Source: Puniceibacterium sp. IMCC21224 (lineage in GTDB: Bacteria > Pseudomonadota > Alphaproteobacteria > Rhodobacterales > Rhodobacteraceae). From it: 64,000 nucleotides of DNA. Location of the stretch: NCBI RefSeq assembly GCF_001038505.1, contig NZ_LDPY01000007.1, positions 28,583-92,582 on the forward strand, given 5' to 3'. This document shows, in pieces, positions 15,882-25,466 of the stretch. Under the pieces are notes generated by a model. It had not been told where the DNA came from and ran no database searches. It saw only the letters and a list, made by a program, of their open reading frames with translations. Made by a program: the position numbers and the translations under genes. Numbering within the stretch: position 1 is the stretch's first letter; each line of letters opens with the position of its first letter.

Positions 15882-16645
15882 GACAGCTTCTCCTGACCGT
15901 GGCTGCGGTCACCACGCTTGGGTTTTCCTTGCCCGCCACGGCCCAAGGCGTGCCGACCTTTGATGGCTCACAGCTTGGCCAGCTCGTGGCCCAGCTCGAA
16001 CACATGGCCGAGGACCTGAACGTCCAGATGCAGCAGCTCGCCACCATGCGGCTGGAGTTGGAAACCCAGCTGTCGCAATTGACGAACCTTGAGGCGCAGC
16101 TGACTTCGCTAATCGAAGGCAGCGGTCTTGGCGAGCTCTTCGCCACGGTCGAGGAATTCCGCGCGCTGCGAGGCAAGCTGGTGGCCCCCCTCAACACCGC
16201 GCAGTCCTTGGCCAGCGGGGACTTTCTGAGCGGCTTCAATCCCGGCGCTGAGCTTTCGGCCTCGGTCGAGCGGGTGCTGTCTGGCAGCGGGTTTACTTCG
16301 GAACGATTGGGGACACTCTCAAGCTCCGAGCAGCCTGCCGACAACCGCATCGCCACCTCGGCCGGGGCCAGCGCCATGTTGTCGGTCGCCGCACAAGAAA
16401 GCCACGAAGAAGCGGGGCAGAGCCTCGAACGGTTAGAGACCATGGTGGGGCTCATCGACGATCAGGACGGGCTGAAAGCCGCCGTCGATCTCAACACCCG
16501 CGTCACCGCCGAGCTCGGCATCATCCTGACGCAGATCTGGCGGCTGGAAGCGGCCCAGGGCGTGAGCGCAGGCCAGCTTGGCGTCGTCGATGCCGCAACG
16601 CTCGCGGATGAGCGCAAGTTCCGCTCGATGGCGGTGGATCCATGA
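15878..16645 (+). CDS. virB5: VirB5-like minor pilin protein
   Basis: A 255-residue secreted protein. The signal peptide ends FSLPATA-QG and is followed by a long helical, Gln/Leu-rich stretch (VAQLEHMAEDLNVQMQQLAT) and a C-terminal helix (KAAVDLNTRVTAELGIILTQ). This all-helical layout and the position match VirB5/TraC minor pilins, which sit at the pilus tip and aid adhesion. It lacks the SLT domain found in its paralogue directly upstream. It overlaps both neighbours by four bases. Confidence 0.8.
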   Translation: MRQLLLTVAAVTTLGFSLPATAQGVPTFDGSQLGQLVAQLEHMAEDLNVQMQQLATMRLELETQLSQLTNLEAQLTSLIEGSGLGELFATVEEFRALRGKLVAPLNTAQSLASGDFLSGFNPGAELSASVERVLSGSGFTSERLGTLSSSEQPADNRIATSAGASAMLSVAAQESHEEAGQSLERLETMVGLIDDQDGLKAAVDLNTRVTAELGIILTQIWRLEAAQGVSAGQLGVVDAATLADERKFRSMAVDP

Positions 16646-17094
16646 AGATGAGATTGTTCTGCCAACTCCCCGAGTTTCGGTCACTTGGTCTCGCAGCTCT
16701 TGTCGTGAGCGCCCTTCCCTATGCCGCGCTGGCCGAGACACCAAACACGAACCCGTCCAGCGACACGCCCTTTAGCTCGATGGCCATTGCGCGGGACGAG
16801 GCCGAGGACTGCCGGGTCCCGAAACCCCCCGCCGATCTGGCCGAGACCGCATACTTGCGCAATGGTTACCGCGCGATCCTGCGCATCCTGATCGCCGAAG
16901 AGGCACTGGCCACAGAGAACTGCACCTGCCTGCTGGACGACTTCACCTGGCATCAGGCGCTTGCCGCCCTGCCCCGGTTCCAGACTTCGGACAACCCGCG
17001 CCTGCCCTTCAAGGTGCTGGATCTCTACGCCAAGGCCGATGCGCTGGAAGCCCAGGTCATGGAGGCTTGCCCACCGATACAGGGTGGTGGGTAG
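16642..17094 (+). CDS. T4SS-associated secreted protein of unknown function
   Basis: A 150-residue protein with a long signal peptide (hydrophobic LGLAALVVSALPYAALA, cleaved near LAE). The mature part has cysteines in EDCRVPKPP, ENCTCLLDD and MEACPPI that could form disulfides. It contains no known domain. It overlaps virB5 by four bases and abuts virB6 exactly. Secretion and position suggest a periplasmic component or chaperone of the mating channel. Confidence 0.75.
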   Translation: MKMRLFCQLPEFRSLGLAALVVSALPYAALAETPNTNPSSDTPFSSMAIARDEAEDCRVPKPPADLAETAYLRNGYRAILRILIAEEALATENCTCLLDDFTWHQALAALPRFQTSDNPRLPFKVLDLYAKADALEAQVMEACPPIQGGG

Positions 17095-18108
17095 ATGGGG
17101 GTCATCCGCGACATCCTGGGCCAGGTCGACGCCGCCGTGAACACCGTGGCGCAGGACGGCTTTGTCTCCTCCGCTGGCGCGGTCGGCAATGTCATCTCGG
17201 CAGGGGCCACCCTCCTCCTCGTGCTCCTCGGGATCAACGCGGTGATGCAACTCCGCCCCCTGCCCTTCGGCACCGGCTTTGCCTTCGGGATGAAGGTCGC
17301 ACTGGTCGGGATATTCGCGCAGAGCTGGGACAATTTCAGCGTGATCTATGGCATCGTCACGCAGGTCCCCGACTCTATCGGCGCCTCCATCTTGGCCCTC
17401 ACCGGGTCGGGCGACGAGGCCGGGGTCTATGAAAGCCTCGACAATATGGTCGCCCGCATCACCGCCTATGGTGACACGATCGGCGACCGGGCGGGCTGGG
17501 TTTTCGGGGCGGTCCTCGGCGCGATCTTCTTCGTGCTCTCCGCCGTCTTCGCCGCCGTCACCGCCGGAATCATCGCCTTCGCCCGCATCGTCTTCGCGCT
17601 GATGATCGTCATCGCCCCCTTCATGATCGTCACTTCGCTTTTCAAGCCAACCCAGTCCCTCTTCGAGGCCTGGACCCGCGCCACCATCGGCTATGCGCTT
17701 ATGCCCGTCGCTGCCGCAGGCGCTGCGGGCATCATCGTCGCCATCGCCGAGGCCATCGGCGACGCCTCTGCCGACCCGGGCGATGTCGAAACTGTGAGTC
17801 TCATCCTGCCCTTCCTCGTGATCCTGATCCTCAGCGCCGGGATCATGGCCTCGGTGCCCTACATCGCCTCCAACCTGACCGGTGTTGTCGGCATCGCCTC
17901 AAACGCCATGGGTCTGACGGGCCTCGCGCGCCAGGGGTTCGTTAACACGCGGGAGTATGGCACCGGCGCAACCTCGCGCCTTGTCACCGGAAAATCCCCG
18001 CACGAGCTGAACCAGATGGCCAATGCGGGCGTTGTGAAAACCGGCGAGATGATCCGCCAAAGTCCCGGCGCGCTTCTCTCCGCCGCAAAGGCCTTCCGCA
18101 AACCCTGA
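17095..18108 (+). CDS. virB6: VirB6/TrbL polytopic inner-membrane channel protein
   Basis: A 337-residue membrane protein with at least six hydrophobic segments, including NVISAGATLLLVLLGINAVM, VLGAIFFVLSAVFAAVTAGI, VFALMIVIAPFMIVTSLF, ALMPVAAAGAAGIIVAIAEA and LILPFLVILILSAGIMASVP. The FARIVFALMIVIAPF region with a Trp-containing stretch after it (FEAWTRATIGYALMPVAAAG) is the VirB6/TrbL core. The hydrophilic tail (residues about 285-337) is typical. It starts directly at the preceding stop codon and is followed after 17 bases by virB8. Confidence 0.9.
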   Translation: MGVIRDILGQVDAAVNTVAQDGFVSSAGAVGNVISAGATLLLVLLGINAVMQLRPLPFGTGFAFGMKVALVGIFAQSWDNFSVIYGIVTQVPDSIGASILALTGSGDEAGVYESLDNMVARITAYGDTIGDRAGWVFGAVLGAIFFVLSAVFAAVTAGIIAFARIVFALMIVIAPFMIVTSLFKPTQSLFEAWTRATIGYALMPVAAAGAAGIIVAIAEAIGDASADPGDVETVSLILPFLVILILSAGIMASVPYIASNLTGVVGIASNAMGLTGLARQGFVNTREYGTGATSRLVTGKSPHELNQMANAGVVKTGEMIRQSPGALLSAAKAFRKP

Positions 18109-18125
18109 TGTGAAAGACGACTGAC

Positions 18126-18806
18126 TTGAAGACAACCGCAACCCCTTCCGCGAACCACGACCGCGACGCTTTCGAGGCGGATTTCATCTACGGGCCAAGG
18201 CGGCGCGAGCGCTTCGCCTGGTTCGTCGCGGCCGCGGGCGTGCTGGTCGGCGTCGCCGGCATGGTCGCGGGCGCAAGCCTCTTTCCGCTAAAATCCACCG
18301 AGACCTTCGTGGTCGTGGTCGACAAGGAGACCGGCGAGATGGACCGGGTTGCGGCTGTCCAGGCCCTGACGCTCTCGGAAAGCGACGCGATCATCCAGGC
18401 CAACCTCGTGGCCTATGTCGATGACCGAGAGACCTATGACCTGACCGACGGCGAGCAGCGCATCAACTCGGTCCTCGACCGCTCGGATGGGGATGCCGCG
18501 CGCACGCTGCGCGATCTGTGGTCTTCCACAAATGAAGACTACCCGATCACCGTCTATGGGCGCGACGCCAAGATCGAAGTCGTGATAAAATCGGTGAACC
18601 AGATCGAGCGCGGGGTGGCGCAGGTCCGTTTCACCAGAACGCTCCGCCGCCCGCGCGACACCCGCACCGTGACCCGGTCCTACGTCGCCACCGTCGGCTA
18701 CGACTTCCAACCCGAAACCCGCCAGCGCCTTCAGGACGTCTGGGCCAACCCCTTGGGCTTCGTGGTGACCTCCTACCGCGTCGACGCCGAGACCCTGGAG
18801 AACTGA
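18126..18806 (+). CDS. virB8: VirB8 inner-membrane assembly protein
   Basis: A 226-residue bitopic protein. A short basic cytosolic N-terminus leads into one transmembrane helix (FAWFVAAAGVLVGVAGMVAG) and a periplasmic NTF2-like domain starting SLFPLKSTETFVVVVDKETG. The C-terminus (VATVGYDFQPETRQRLQDVW, ANPLGFVVTSYRVDAETL) is the conserved VirB8 NPLGF..T.Y motif. VirB8 nucleates the inner-membrane complex. The initiation codon is TTG (LKTTATPSANHDRD region). Confidence 0.94.
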   Translation: MKTTATPSANHDRDAFEADFIYGPRRRERFAWFVAAAGVLVGVAGMVAGASLFPLKSTETFVVVVDKETGEMDRVAAVQALTLSESDAIIQANLVAYVDDRETYDLTDGEQRINSVLDRSDGDAARTLRDLWSSTNEDYPITVYGRDAKIEVVIKSVNQIERGVAQVRFTRTLRRPRDTRTVTRSYVATVGYDFQPETRQRLQDVWANPLGFVVTSYRVDAETLEN

Positions 18807-18811
18807 CGAAG

Positions 18812-19534
18812 ATGAAATTCCTGCCCGCGCTCCTCCTGGCGCTTGCCATGCCCGTTGCCGCATCCGCCGAAGCCACGCCGCAAGGCGGCCCGCTCGACAT
18901 CCGCATCCGCACCGCCGTCTATAACGAAAACCAGGTCTACCGGATCGAGACGGATCTGAGGCATTCGACCACGATTCATTTCGGGGCTGGCGAGCGGTTT
19001 GAAGCAGTGATCGTCGGCGACACCGAAAGCTTCCAGGTCGATCCGATCCCGGAGCTAGGTAATGTGCTGACGATCAAACCGCATGTGGCCAATGCCTCGA
19101 CCAACATGACGGTGATCACCAACCGCCGCACCTATTCCTTCCATCTGCGCGAAGGCTCGATCCCGAACCGCACCGGCATGTTCTTCGAGGTCCGCTTCCG
19201 GTACCCCGATGAGGAACGCCGCGCGGCAGGTGCTACCCAGCCCAAAGGCTTCGAAGCGCCGAGGAACTACAATTACCGCGTCTCGGGCGATGGCGACTTC
19301 CGCCCCAGCCATGTCTACGACGACGGACGTTACACGTATTTCGTCTTCCCGGAAAACGGCCGCCAGCCCGCCCTCTTCAAGGCCGATGACCAGGGCCGTG
19401 AGCGCACGGTGAACTGGACCCAGCAAGACAACACCGTCCGGGTGCTCGGGGTGAACACCTACTGGACGCTGCGCATTGGCGATGAGGCGATCTGTGCGAT
19501 GCGCGACGAGAGCGCCATCTACGTGAGCAACTGA
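18812..19534 (+). CDS. virB9: VirB9 outer-membrane core-complex protein
   Basis: A 240-residue secreted protein. The signal peptide ends VAASAEA. Conserved VirB9 segments include DIRIRTAVYNENQVYRIETD at the N-terminus, TNMTVITNRRTYSFHLR in the middle, and NYNYRVSGDGDFRPSHVYDD and YTYFVFPENGRQPALFKADD in the C-terminal domain that binds VirB7 and VirB10. It sits between virB8 and virB10 with gaps of five and two bases. Confidence 0.94.
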   Translation: MKFLPALLLALAMPVAASAEATPQGGPLDIRIRTAVYNENQVYRIETDLRHSTTIHFGAGERFEAVIVGDTESFQVDPIPELGNVLTIKPHVANASTNMTVITNRRTYSFHLREGSIPNRTGMFFEVRFRYPDEERRAAGATQPKGFEAPRNYNYRVSGDGDFRPSHVYDDGRYTYFVFPENGRQPALFKADDQGRERTVNWTQQDNTVRVLGVNTYWTLRIGDEAICAMRDESAIYVSN

Positions 19535-19536
19535 CC

Positions 19537-20961
19537 ATGGCCGAGCAAACCCCTCCTGACCTTCAAAACCGACTCGATCAATTCAGCCAGCGCGGCAAAT
19601 CCAAACGCCGGGGCAACAGCCTCGGGGTCGGCGCGCTCGCCGCTGCCCTCGCCCTTGGCGGCGCCGGGGTCGCGTATTTCCTGGCGACCGGTCTGCAGGA
19701 GGGCGATAGTGCGCTTGAGACTTCCGATGTCGAGACCTTCCAGGACCGCCGCCCCGGTACCGGTGGACGGTTGGAGTTCCCTCCCGACGATACTGAGCAG
19801 CGGGTGAACGACGCGCTGATCGCCGTCGAAGAAGCGCTCGATGTGCCTGCCGCCCCGGCTCCCGAGCCAAGCGCCGAGGTGCTGGCCGAGATCGCCAAGC
19901 TGCGCGAGGCCCTCGCCGCCAGCCAGGCCGCGCGCAACTCGGAAATCCAGTCCGCGGTAGCGGATCTGCGCGAGGCCTTCGACGAACAGAAGACAGCATT
20001 GGAAGCACTTATCGCGGAGAAGGAGGCTGAGCTTGCCAACCTGCAGCGCCAGACCGAAACGCGCATCGCCGGATTGCAAGCCATGCTCGATGCCGAACGG
20101 GCGCAGCGGGAAGGGCTAGAAGCCGAGCTCGACCGTGAGGGGCTGATCGCCGATCAGCGCCTGCTCGAAGAACGCCGCAGGCAGGAAGAGGAACAGCGTC
20201 AGCGCGAGGCCGAGCGGGTCGCCGAGGAGCTTCTGACCGCGCAGATCAAATCCCCCGCCGTGGTCTATGCCGACGGGCCGCGCGGTGGCCAAATTGGCGC
20301 GGCGGCCGCCGATCCGGCAGCCGCTGGCACCGGGGGACCGGTGCTTTCCGGCAATGAGCAGTTCCTGCAGACCGCCCGCCCGCTCGAGGTGCAGGAGGCC
20401 GCCCGCCTCGCTTACCCCGAGCGCACCCTGACGCAAGGGTCCGTCATCCAGGCTGCGCTCCAGACAGCCATCAACAGCGATCTGCCTGGGTCTGTCGTGG
20501 CGGTCGTCTCCGAACCGGTCCCGGCGTTTTCCGGGGACCGGATCCTGATCCCCCGGGGCTCGCGCCTTTTTGGCCAATACCGATCCGGGATCGACATGCA
20601 CCAGAAACGCATTTTGATCGTCTGGACACGCGTCCTAACGCCGGACGGGACCTCGATGGAAATCGCCGCCGTGGGCGGGGACCAACTCGGCCGCTCGGGC
20701 CTCACCGGTCTTGTCGATACCAAATTCGCCGAACGCTTCGGCGGAGCTGCGCTGATTTCCGTGATCGGGGCGGCACCGGCCGTGGCGGCGGAAAGTACCA
20801 ACAATGAAACCACGAGCATCGTCCTGGGCGATGTCGGCAGCGATCTGCAGGACGCGGTCGGTTCGGTCATTGCCGATCAGGTCTCGATCGCCCCGACGAT
20901 CTATGTCGATCAGGGGGCCTCGGTCACTGTGCTCGTTGACAGGGATGTGGTGATTTACTGA
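19537..20961 (+). CDS. virB10: VirB10 core-complex scaffold protein
   Basis: A 474-residue bitopic protein spanning the envelope. It has a cytosolic N-terminus, a transmembrane helix (GVGALAAALALGGAGVAYFL), and a long periplasmic coiled-coil rich in Glu, Ala and Gln (residues about 95-230, for example RLLEERRRQEEEQRQREAER). The C-terminal beta-barrel domain carries LTQGSVIQAALQTAINSDLP, ILIPRGSRLFGQYRSGIDMH and KRILIVWTRVLTPDGTSMEI. It usually carries a Pro-rich spacer; here a coiled coil takes that place. It overlaps virB11 by one base (TGATGG). Confidence 0.95.
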   Translation: MAEQTPPDLQNRLDQFSQRGKSKRRGNSLGVGALAAALALGGAGVAYFLATGLQEGDSALETSDVETFQDRRPGTGGRLEFPPDDTEQRVNDALIAVEEALDVPAAPAPEPSAEVLAEIAKLREALAASQAARNSEIQSAVADLREAFDEQKTALEALIAEKEAELANLQRQTETRIAGLQAMLDAERAQREGLEAELDREGLIADQRLLEERRRQEEEQRQREAERVAEELLTAQIKSPAVVYADGPRGGQIGAAAADPAAAGTGGPVLSGNEQFLQTARPLEVQEAARLAYPERTLTQGSVIQAALQTAINSDLPGSVVAVVSEPVPAFSGDRILIPRGSRLFGQYRSGIDMHQKRILIVWTRVLTPDGTSMEIAAVGGDQLGRSGLTGLVDTKFAERFGGAALISVIGAAPAVAAESTNNETTSIVLGDVGSDLQDAVGSVIADQVSIAPTIYVDQGASVTVLVDRDVVIY

Positions 20962-21983
20962 TGGAGCAGGCGTCACCAGCGTCATACCTCGAGCGTTATC
21001 TCGACCCGTTCCGCGACCTGCTGAGACGCGATGACGTGGTCGAGATCGCGATCAACCCGGATGGCAAGGTCTGGCTCGAGGTCGCGGGGGACGCCACCAT
21101 GCGCCACGAAGGTCAGACCGTGGACCGGACCACCGCGCTCAACATGGCCCAGACCATCGTCGGCAATGCCAAGGCCCGCGTTTCTGAAAAGAACCCCCTC
21201 GTCTCCGGCAAGGTGGAATATGCGGGCCGCCCTCTTCGGGTCCAGGTCGCAGTGCCGCCCGCCATCGATCGCGGTGCCTCGATCACAATCCGGCTCTTCG
21301 CCTCTGGAAGCGTCCGGGAGTACGCCCCGGCCTATCTCTTCGGCAAGGCCGTCTCGCTCGATACGCTACGCTCCGAGAAGATGAAGAACATCGCCCAACT
21401 TGCCGAAGAGAACCTTGAGGCCGCGCTGCAAACCCTGGTCGAGGCGCGGCTCAACGTCCTGATCAGCGGTGGCACATCGACCGGCAAGACCACCTTCGCC
21501 CGCCACCTTCTGACTCACGTCAGCGAGCACGAGCGGCTGATTACCATCGAAGACGCCTTTGAGCTTTTCCCCGGCCAGCCGAACACCGTCGCCCTTCTGG
21601 CCGACCGCGGTGTCGGTTCACAACGCAGCGCCAACGCCCTCCTTCAGGCTTCCCTCCGCATGCGCCCCGACCGGATTATCGTCGGCGAGCTGCGCGGCGC
21701 CGAGGCCCTGACCTATCTCGAAGCCATAAACACAGGCCATGGCGGATCGGTCTCCACCATCCACGCCGAAACCGCGGAACTCGCCATCGACCGGCTGGCA
21801 ATCATGGTGCTGCAGGCCGGCACACCGCTGACATTCGCCGAGGTGCGCGAATACATCCGGAAATCCATCGATGTGATCGTCCAGCTCGGGCGGGCCGAGG
21901 GGAAGCGGGGGATCACGGAGTTTTATCTGCCGGGTGGACAACAAGCCAGAACTGTCTCATCAAGCAGCGGCATACTCCAATAG
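20961..21983 (+). CDS. virB11: VirB11 T4SS ATPase
   Basis: A 340-residue hexameric traffic ATPase. The N-terminal domain precedes Walker A GGTSTGKTTFARHLL near residue 170, the Asp box TIEDAFELF, MRPDRIIVGELRGAEALTYL (Walker B) and the His box NTGHGGSVSTIHA. Length fits the family (330-345). It is the last virB gene; cargo DNA of different composition starts directly after it, and virD4 is 6.5 kb away on the opposite strand. Confidence 0.95.
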   Translation: MEQASPASYLERYLDPFRDLLRRDDVVEIAINPDGKVWLEVAGDATMRHEGQTVDRTTALNMAQTIVGNAKARVSEKNPLVSGKVEYAGRPLRVQVAVPPAIDRGASITIRLFASGSVREYAPAYLFGKAVSLDTLRSEKMKNIAQLAEENLEAALQTLVEARLNVLISGGTSTGKTTFARHLLTHVSEHERLITIEDAFELFPGQPNTVALLADRGVGSQRSANALLQASLRMRPDRIIVGELRGAEALTYLEAINTGHGGSVSTIHAETAELAIDRLAIMVLQAGTPLTFAEVREYIRKSIDVIVQLGRAEGKRGITEFYLPGGQQARTVSSSSGILQ

Positions 21984-22064
21984 ACGCTCTGATTCATCAA
22001 CCGGTACGAACCATCATTGCCCGGCCGCTTTGTTACAAGTAACGTCGAAAAAAAGGGGCAAGGT

Positions 22065-24356
22065 TTGAAAAATACGAAAGAAATCCAGACTGCGCTGTCT
22101 CAGGAGCTCGCGAAAAGCCAACCTGACCCGAAGAGGATTGCGCAGCTTAGTGATGCTTTACTGGACACCGCAGAAGATGCCGTCCGCTTCACCGTCGACG
22201 CTCAGCACATCAACCGCCTGGGTTTGGAACTGGTCGGAAAGCAGGAAACCGCTCTTTCTGAATTGATAAAAAACGCATACGACGCCGATGCTACAGAGGT
22301 AGCCATCCAATTCGAAAGATACGACGAGCCGGGAGGCGAGTTAGTCATTTCTGACAATGGTGTCGGAATGGACCTTGAGACAATTCGCAACGCTTGGATG
22401 CGCCTTTCCACCAACGATAAAGGCGACAACCCTGTCTCGGAGATCTATAAGCGGAGACGGGCGGGTCGCAAAGGAATTGGGAGATTTGCGGTACAGAGGC
22501 TCGGCAAGTCTCTAACTTTGGAAACCGCACAAAAGGGCGAGGCAACCGGACTTCGCGTTTCTTTCCAATGGGATAAGAATTTCCAAGCCGGAGTAGATCT
22601 CAACCAAGTCTGGCACCAGGTTGAAACTTTTGAGAAGGATCCAGGTGATTTCGGCACAACCCTAAAAATAGGTGACCTTAGAGACCGCTGGACAAAGGCA
22701 ACCATAACACGCGTTTGGAAGTCAGTACTATTCTTGCAACCGCCATTCCAAGCGGATGATGATAGGCAGAGAAGCAACGGCTTCAACGTGACCATAAATG
22801 GTATCTCAAGTCGCCAACAGAGAATTGAACTGAACATTGAGGAGAATTTCCTCAACAACGCCGTAGCAAAAGTAATCGGATCCATTGATGAAGATGGGGT
22901 CGCCACTTTCCGCGTGACATCCGAAAAACTAGGCATCGATGAAACACATCGATCAGAAAAAAAATATCTTGTCGTCGGCCCGGTATGTTTGGACGCTTCA
23001 TACTTTATTTATCTATCCACCTTCATGTCAGGAATGTCCGTGAAGATTGCTCAGGAAATGGGCCATAAGTATGGAGGGGTACGAGTTTACAGAAACGGCT
23101 TTCGTGTTTTGCCTTATGGCGAGCCGAACGACGATTGGTTGACGTTATCGTACGATTCAGCTCGTCGTAATCTTCTTGTGCCGGCAAACAACTTTAACTT
23201 TTTCGGCCATGTAAGCGTTGGTGAAGAAGGGAACCCGTTCCTCGAGGAAACAAGTTCTCGGGAAGGGTTCGTCGAAAACGAGGCCTTTGAAGAGCTCCAA
23301 CTTTTCAGTCGCCGCTGCGTTGAGTGGGCCGCGACACGCGTGGCTTCCGTCCGTAAACGCAAAACTACCGCATCCCAACAGGACTTTGAGCCGACTTACA
23401 CCCGAAAGCCCTCAGAGTTCGTACTTGAGAGGCTCGCAAACGAAAAAAAAGGCAAAGGGCCTGATCTCATCGGACAGGAAGCCGATGAAGCAGGCTCCGA
23501 CGATCAAAGTGATGATGACCTTGCCGGAAGCAACGCCGCATTTCTGGAAGAGTTGTACCGAAAGCAAAAAGAATACGAAGATCGAACGGACGAAAAGATC
23601 GAACTATCGCTAGAGTACGAAAACATGCTTCGGATATTAGCCTCCCTTGGCATATCCATCAGTCTATTTGGTCATGAGATAAAGAGCGCGACAAATGCTG
23701 TAGACAACAGTTTGGCAGTTGCTGAGATCGACGCCGAAGGACTGAAAGACGACACTGAGCGCCAACAGCTGGAAGCGGACTTGAGATCCCTGAAGTCTGC
23801 AACAGATCGCATGTTTGACCTAGGCAGTTACGTAGAGGCTCTGGTTTCAAAAACTCGATCCAGGGAACTAACAGAAGTCCACATTGACACGGCTGTCAGA
23901 CGGTTCCTGGGACAATTCCAATCCTACCTCCAGAAAAGGCATATTGAGTTTGAAATAGACATAGACCCCATAGACATTCGGGCGCCAAAGATGCACGCGT
24001 CTGAACTCGATTCCGTCCTATTTAACTTCCTTACGAACTCGGTAAAAGCGCTAGAAAAGACAAATTCGAAGAAGCCTAAGATACGTGTTGAGGGACGTGA
24101 GGAAGACGGCTTTGTGAAATTATCATTTGAGGACAATGGCGCTGGAATTGATCCCAAGATCGGCAATAGAGTTTTTGATGCCTTCTTCACTACGACCGAG
24201 ACTGACGGCGATAGTATTTCAGGTATTGGAACAGGTTTAGGTCTAAAAATCGTTAGTGATATTGCGTTGGCGTACGGGGGAGAAGCTACGCTATCCGACG
24301 ACGTAACGGCCGGATATTCGACGAGATTTGAGATTACGCTCAATAGGGGTGGATGA
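22065..24356 (+). CDS. Protein with two GHKL ATPase domains: Hsp90/MORC-like plus histidine kinase-like
   Basis: A 763-residue protein from the TTG at 22065, which follows AAGGGG at good spacing; another TTG at 22017 is in frame. The N-terminal half is an Hsp90/MutL/MORC-like ATPase with N-box ELIKNAYDADAT (near residue 66), DNGVGM (97-102) and GRKGIGRFAVQRLG (about 134). A Glu/Asp/Lys-rich coiled stretch follows (about 460-520). The C-terminal half resembles a histidine kinase: LFGHEIKSATNAV near residue 535 (candidate phosphorylated His), N-box NFLTNSVKAL (about 652), DNGAGID (about 690) and GTGLGL (about 722). No transmembrane segment, so it is cytosolic. A receiver-domain gene follows after three bases. 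The window's cargo here is A+T-richer than the flanking virB genes. I infer a sensor for a stress or phage signal; the trigger is unknown. Confidence 0.85.
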   Translation: MKNTKEIQTALSQELAKSQPDPKRIAQLSDALLDTAEDAVRFTVDAQHINRLGLELVGKQETALSELIKNAYDADATEVAIQFERYDEPGGELVISDNGVGMDLETIRNAWMRLSTNDKGDNPVSEIYKRRRAGRKGIGRFAVQRLGKSLTLETAQKGEATGLRVSFQWDKNFQAGVDLNQVWHQVETFEKDPGDFGTTLKIGDLRDRWTKATITRVWKSVLFLQPPFQADDDRQRSNGFNVTINGISSRQQRIELNIEENFLNNAVAKVIGSIDEDGVATFRVTSEKLGIDETHRSEKKYLVVGPVCLDASYFIYLSTFMSGMSVKIAQEMGHKYGGVRVYRNGFRVLPYGEPNDDWLTLSYDSARRNLLVPANNFNFFGHVSVGEEGNPFLEETSSREGFVENEAFEELQLFSRRCVEWAATRVASVRKRKTTASQQDFEPTYTRKPSEFVLERLANEKKGKGPDLIGQEADEAGSDDQSDDDLAGSNAAFLEELYRKQKEYEDRTDEKIELSLEYENMLRILASLGISISLFGHEIKSATNAVDNSLAVAEIDAEGLKDDTERQQLEADLRSLKSATDRMFDLGSYVEALVSKTRSRELTEVHIDTAVRRFLGQFQSYLQKRHIEFEIDIDPIDIRAPKMHASELDSVLFNFLTNSVKALEKTNSKKPKIRVEGREEDGFVKLSFEDNGAGIDPKIGNRVFDAFFTTTETDGDSISGIGTGLGLKIVSDIALAYGGEATLSDDVTAGYSTRFEITLNRGG

Positions 24357-24359
24357 TTT

Positions 24360-25466
24360 ATGATTGGTTTCTTCATCGACGACAACGCCGAAGATCGCAC
24401 GCGAATTGCGCGCCTCTTGGAGCAAAAAGAACTGCAAATAGACGGTAGATTTGAACCAATTGAACCGATAAAATTGCGCGATGAAATTTTAGCCGTAAGA
24501 CCTGATCTGGTCGCTCTTGATTTCAGGCTTGATGACGAGGACCTTCCAGAGAACAATTACAAGGGCGGCGCCCTAGCGCAGATCCTAAGAGAGGCTCTCT
24601 TGGAAACTCCAGACTTGGATTTCCCAATTGTCCTGGTTTCCACCGAGGAAAACATCAAGCAAATCTATAGTATAGATAAGACTTCACACGACCTGTTTGA
24701 CCAGAAATACATGAAGGGACAGCTAAGCGATCGCAAATACCGTACGACCTGCCAGCGGGAATTGCTAGGCCTCGCCAAGGGCTATAAGCGCATTGCGGCC
24801 GGGCTGGAGGCTGGGAATGCTGCGGGCAACTTGCTTTCTTTGACAGAAGATGAACTTGAGATAGTACCACTTCATGGCTTTGCCACAGATCTGAGGAACG
24901 CGAACTCAGTCACACATGTCGCGGCTCGAATATTACTCAGACAATTGATTGAGCGAGCTGGGCCACTCCTATCAAGCGAGGACGTCGCAGCCCGTCTAGG
25001 GATTGCGACCGAGCCGGGGCAGATCGCACGTATCATGTCCTATCTATTCGAGTCCGGATTTGGCTACGAAGGGGTTTTTGGGGATGGCTGGCCACGCATT
25101 TGGCGACACCGCCTCGAAGCATGGGCGAAGGAGCAGTTGAAGGTGCCCTTGACCTCGCTTTCTGGAGCCGAACGGGCAAACCAGCTCGCAAAGGCAATCG
25201 GTTTCGAACTGCAACCTGCCGTTTCCAAGTGGACAAATAGCTCAGATGAACTGTTTGCATTCGCTTGCACGACCTGCCGAGAGCCGACAGAGCGGCGCAA
25301 TTCTCTTTCTTTATACGATAAGTACCTTTTACCATACTCCGAAAAGAAACGCATTTGCTTCGATTGCTTTATCCGAGGAGAGATGGAACGCTTTCCCCAC
25401 CTCTCGATCGACGAGGGCGATATAGAGGTAGCAAACGATATTCGAGAAGGCAGGATCACGCGATAA
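24360..25466 (+). CDS. Receiver-domain protein with zinc-ribbon-like C-terminus, partner of the GHKL protein
   Basis: A 368-residue protein. Residues 1-120 form a CheY-like receiver: acidic pair in FFIDDNAED (7-8), phosphoacceptor Asp54 in LVALDFRLDDE, Ser94/Thr95 in VLVSTEEN and Lys116 in FDQKYMKG. The middle (about 170-270) contains a possible winged helix (LSSEDVAARLGIATEPGQIA). The C-terminal part has four cysteines in two CxxC pairs (ACTTCREPTER and RICFDCFIRG), likely a zinc ribbon. No standard OmpR, NarL or enzymatic output domain is seen. It starts three bases after the GHKL gene and overlaps the next gene (TAATG), so the three are translated as a unit. It most likely receives phosphate from the kinase-like half of its neighbour. 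Confidence 0.82.
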   Translation: MIGFFIDDNAEDRTRIARLLEQKELQIDGRFEPIEPIKLRDEILAVRPDLVALDFRLDDEDLPENNYKGGALAQILREALLETPDLDFPIVLVSTEENIKQIYSIDKTSHDLFDQKYMKGQLSDRKYRTTCQRELLGLAKGYKRIAAGLEAGNAAGNLLSLTEDELEIVPLHGFATDLRNANSVTHVAARILLRQLIERAGPLLSSEDVAARLGIATEPGQIARIMSYLFESGFGYEGVFGDGWPRIWRHRLEAWAKEQLKVPLTSLSGAERANQLAKAIGFELQPAVSKWTNSSDELFAFACTTCREPTERRNSLSLYDKYLLPYSEKKRICFDCFIRGEMERFPHLSIDEGDIEVANDIREGRITR

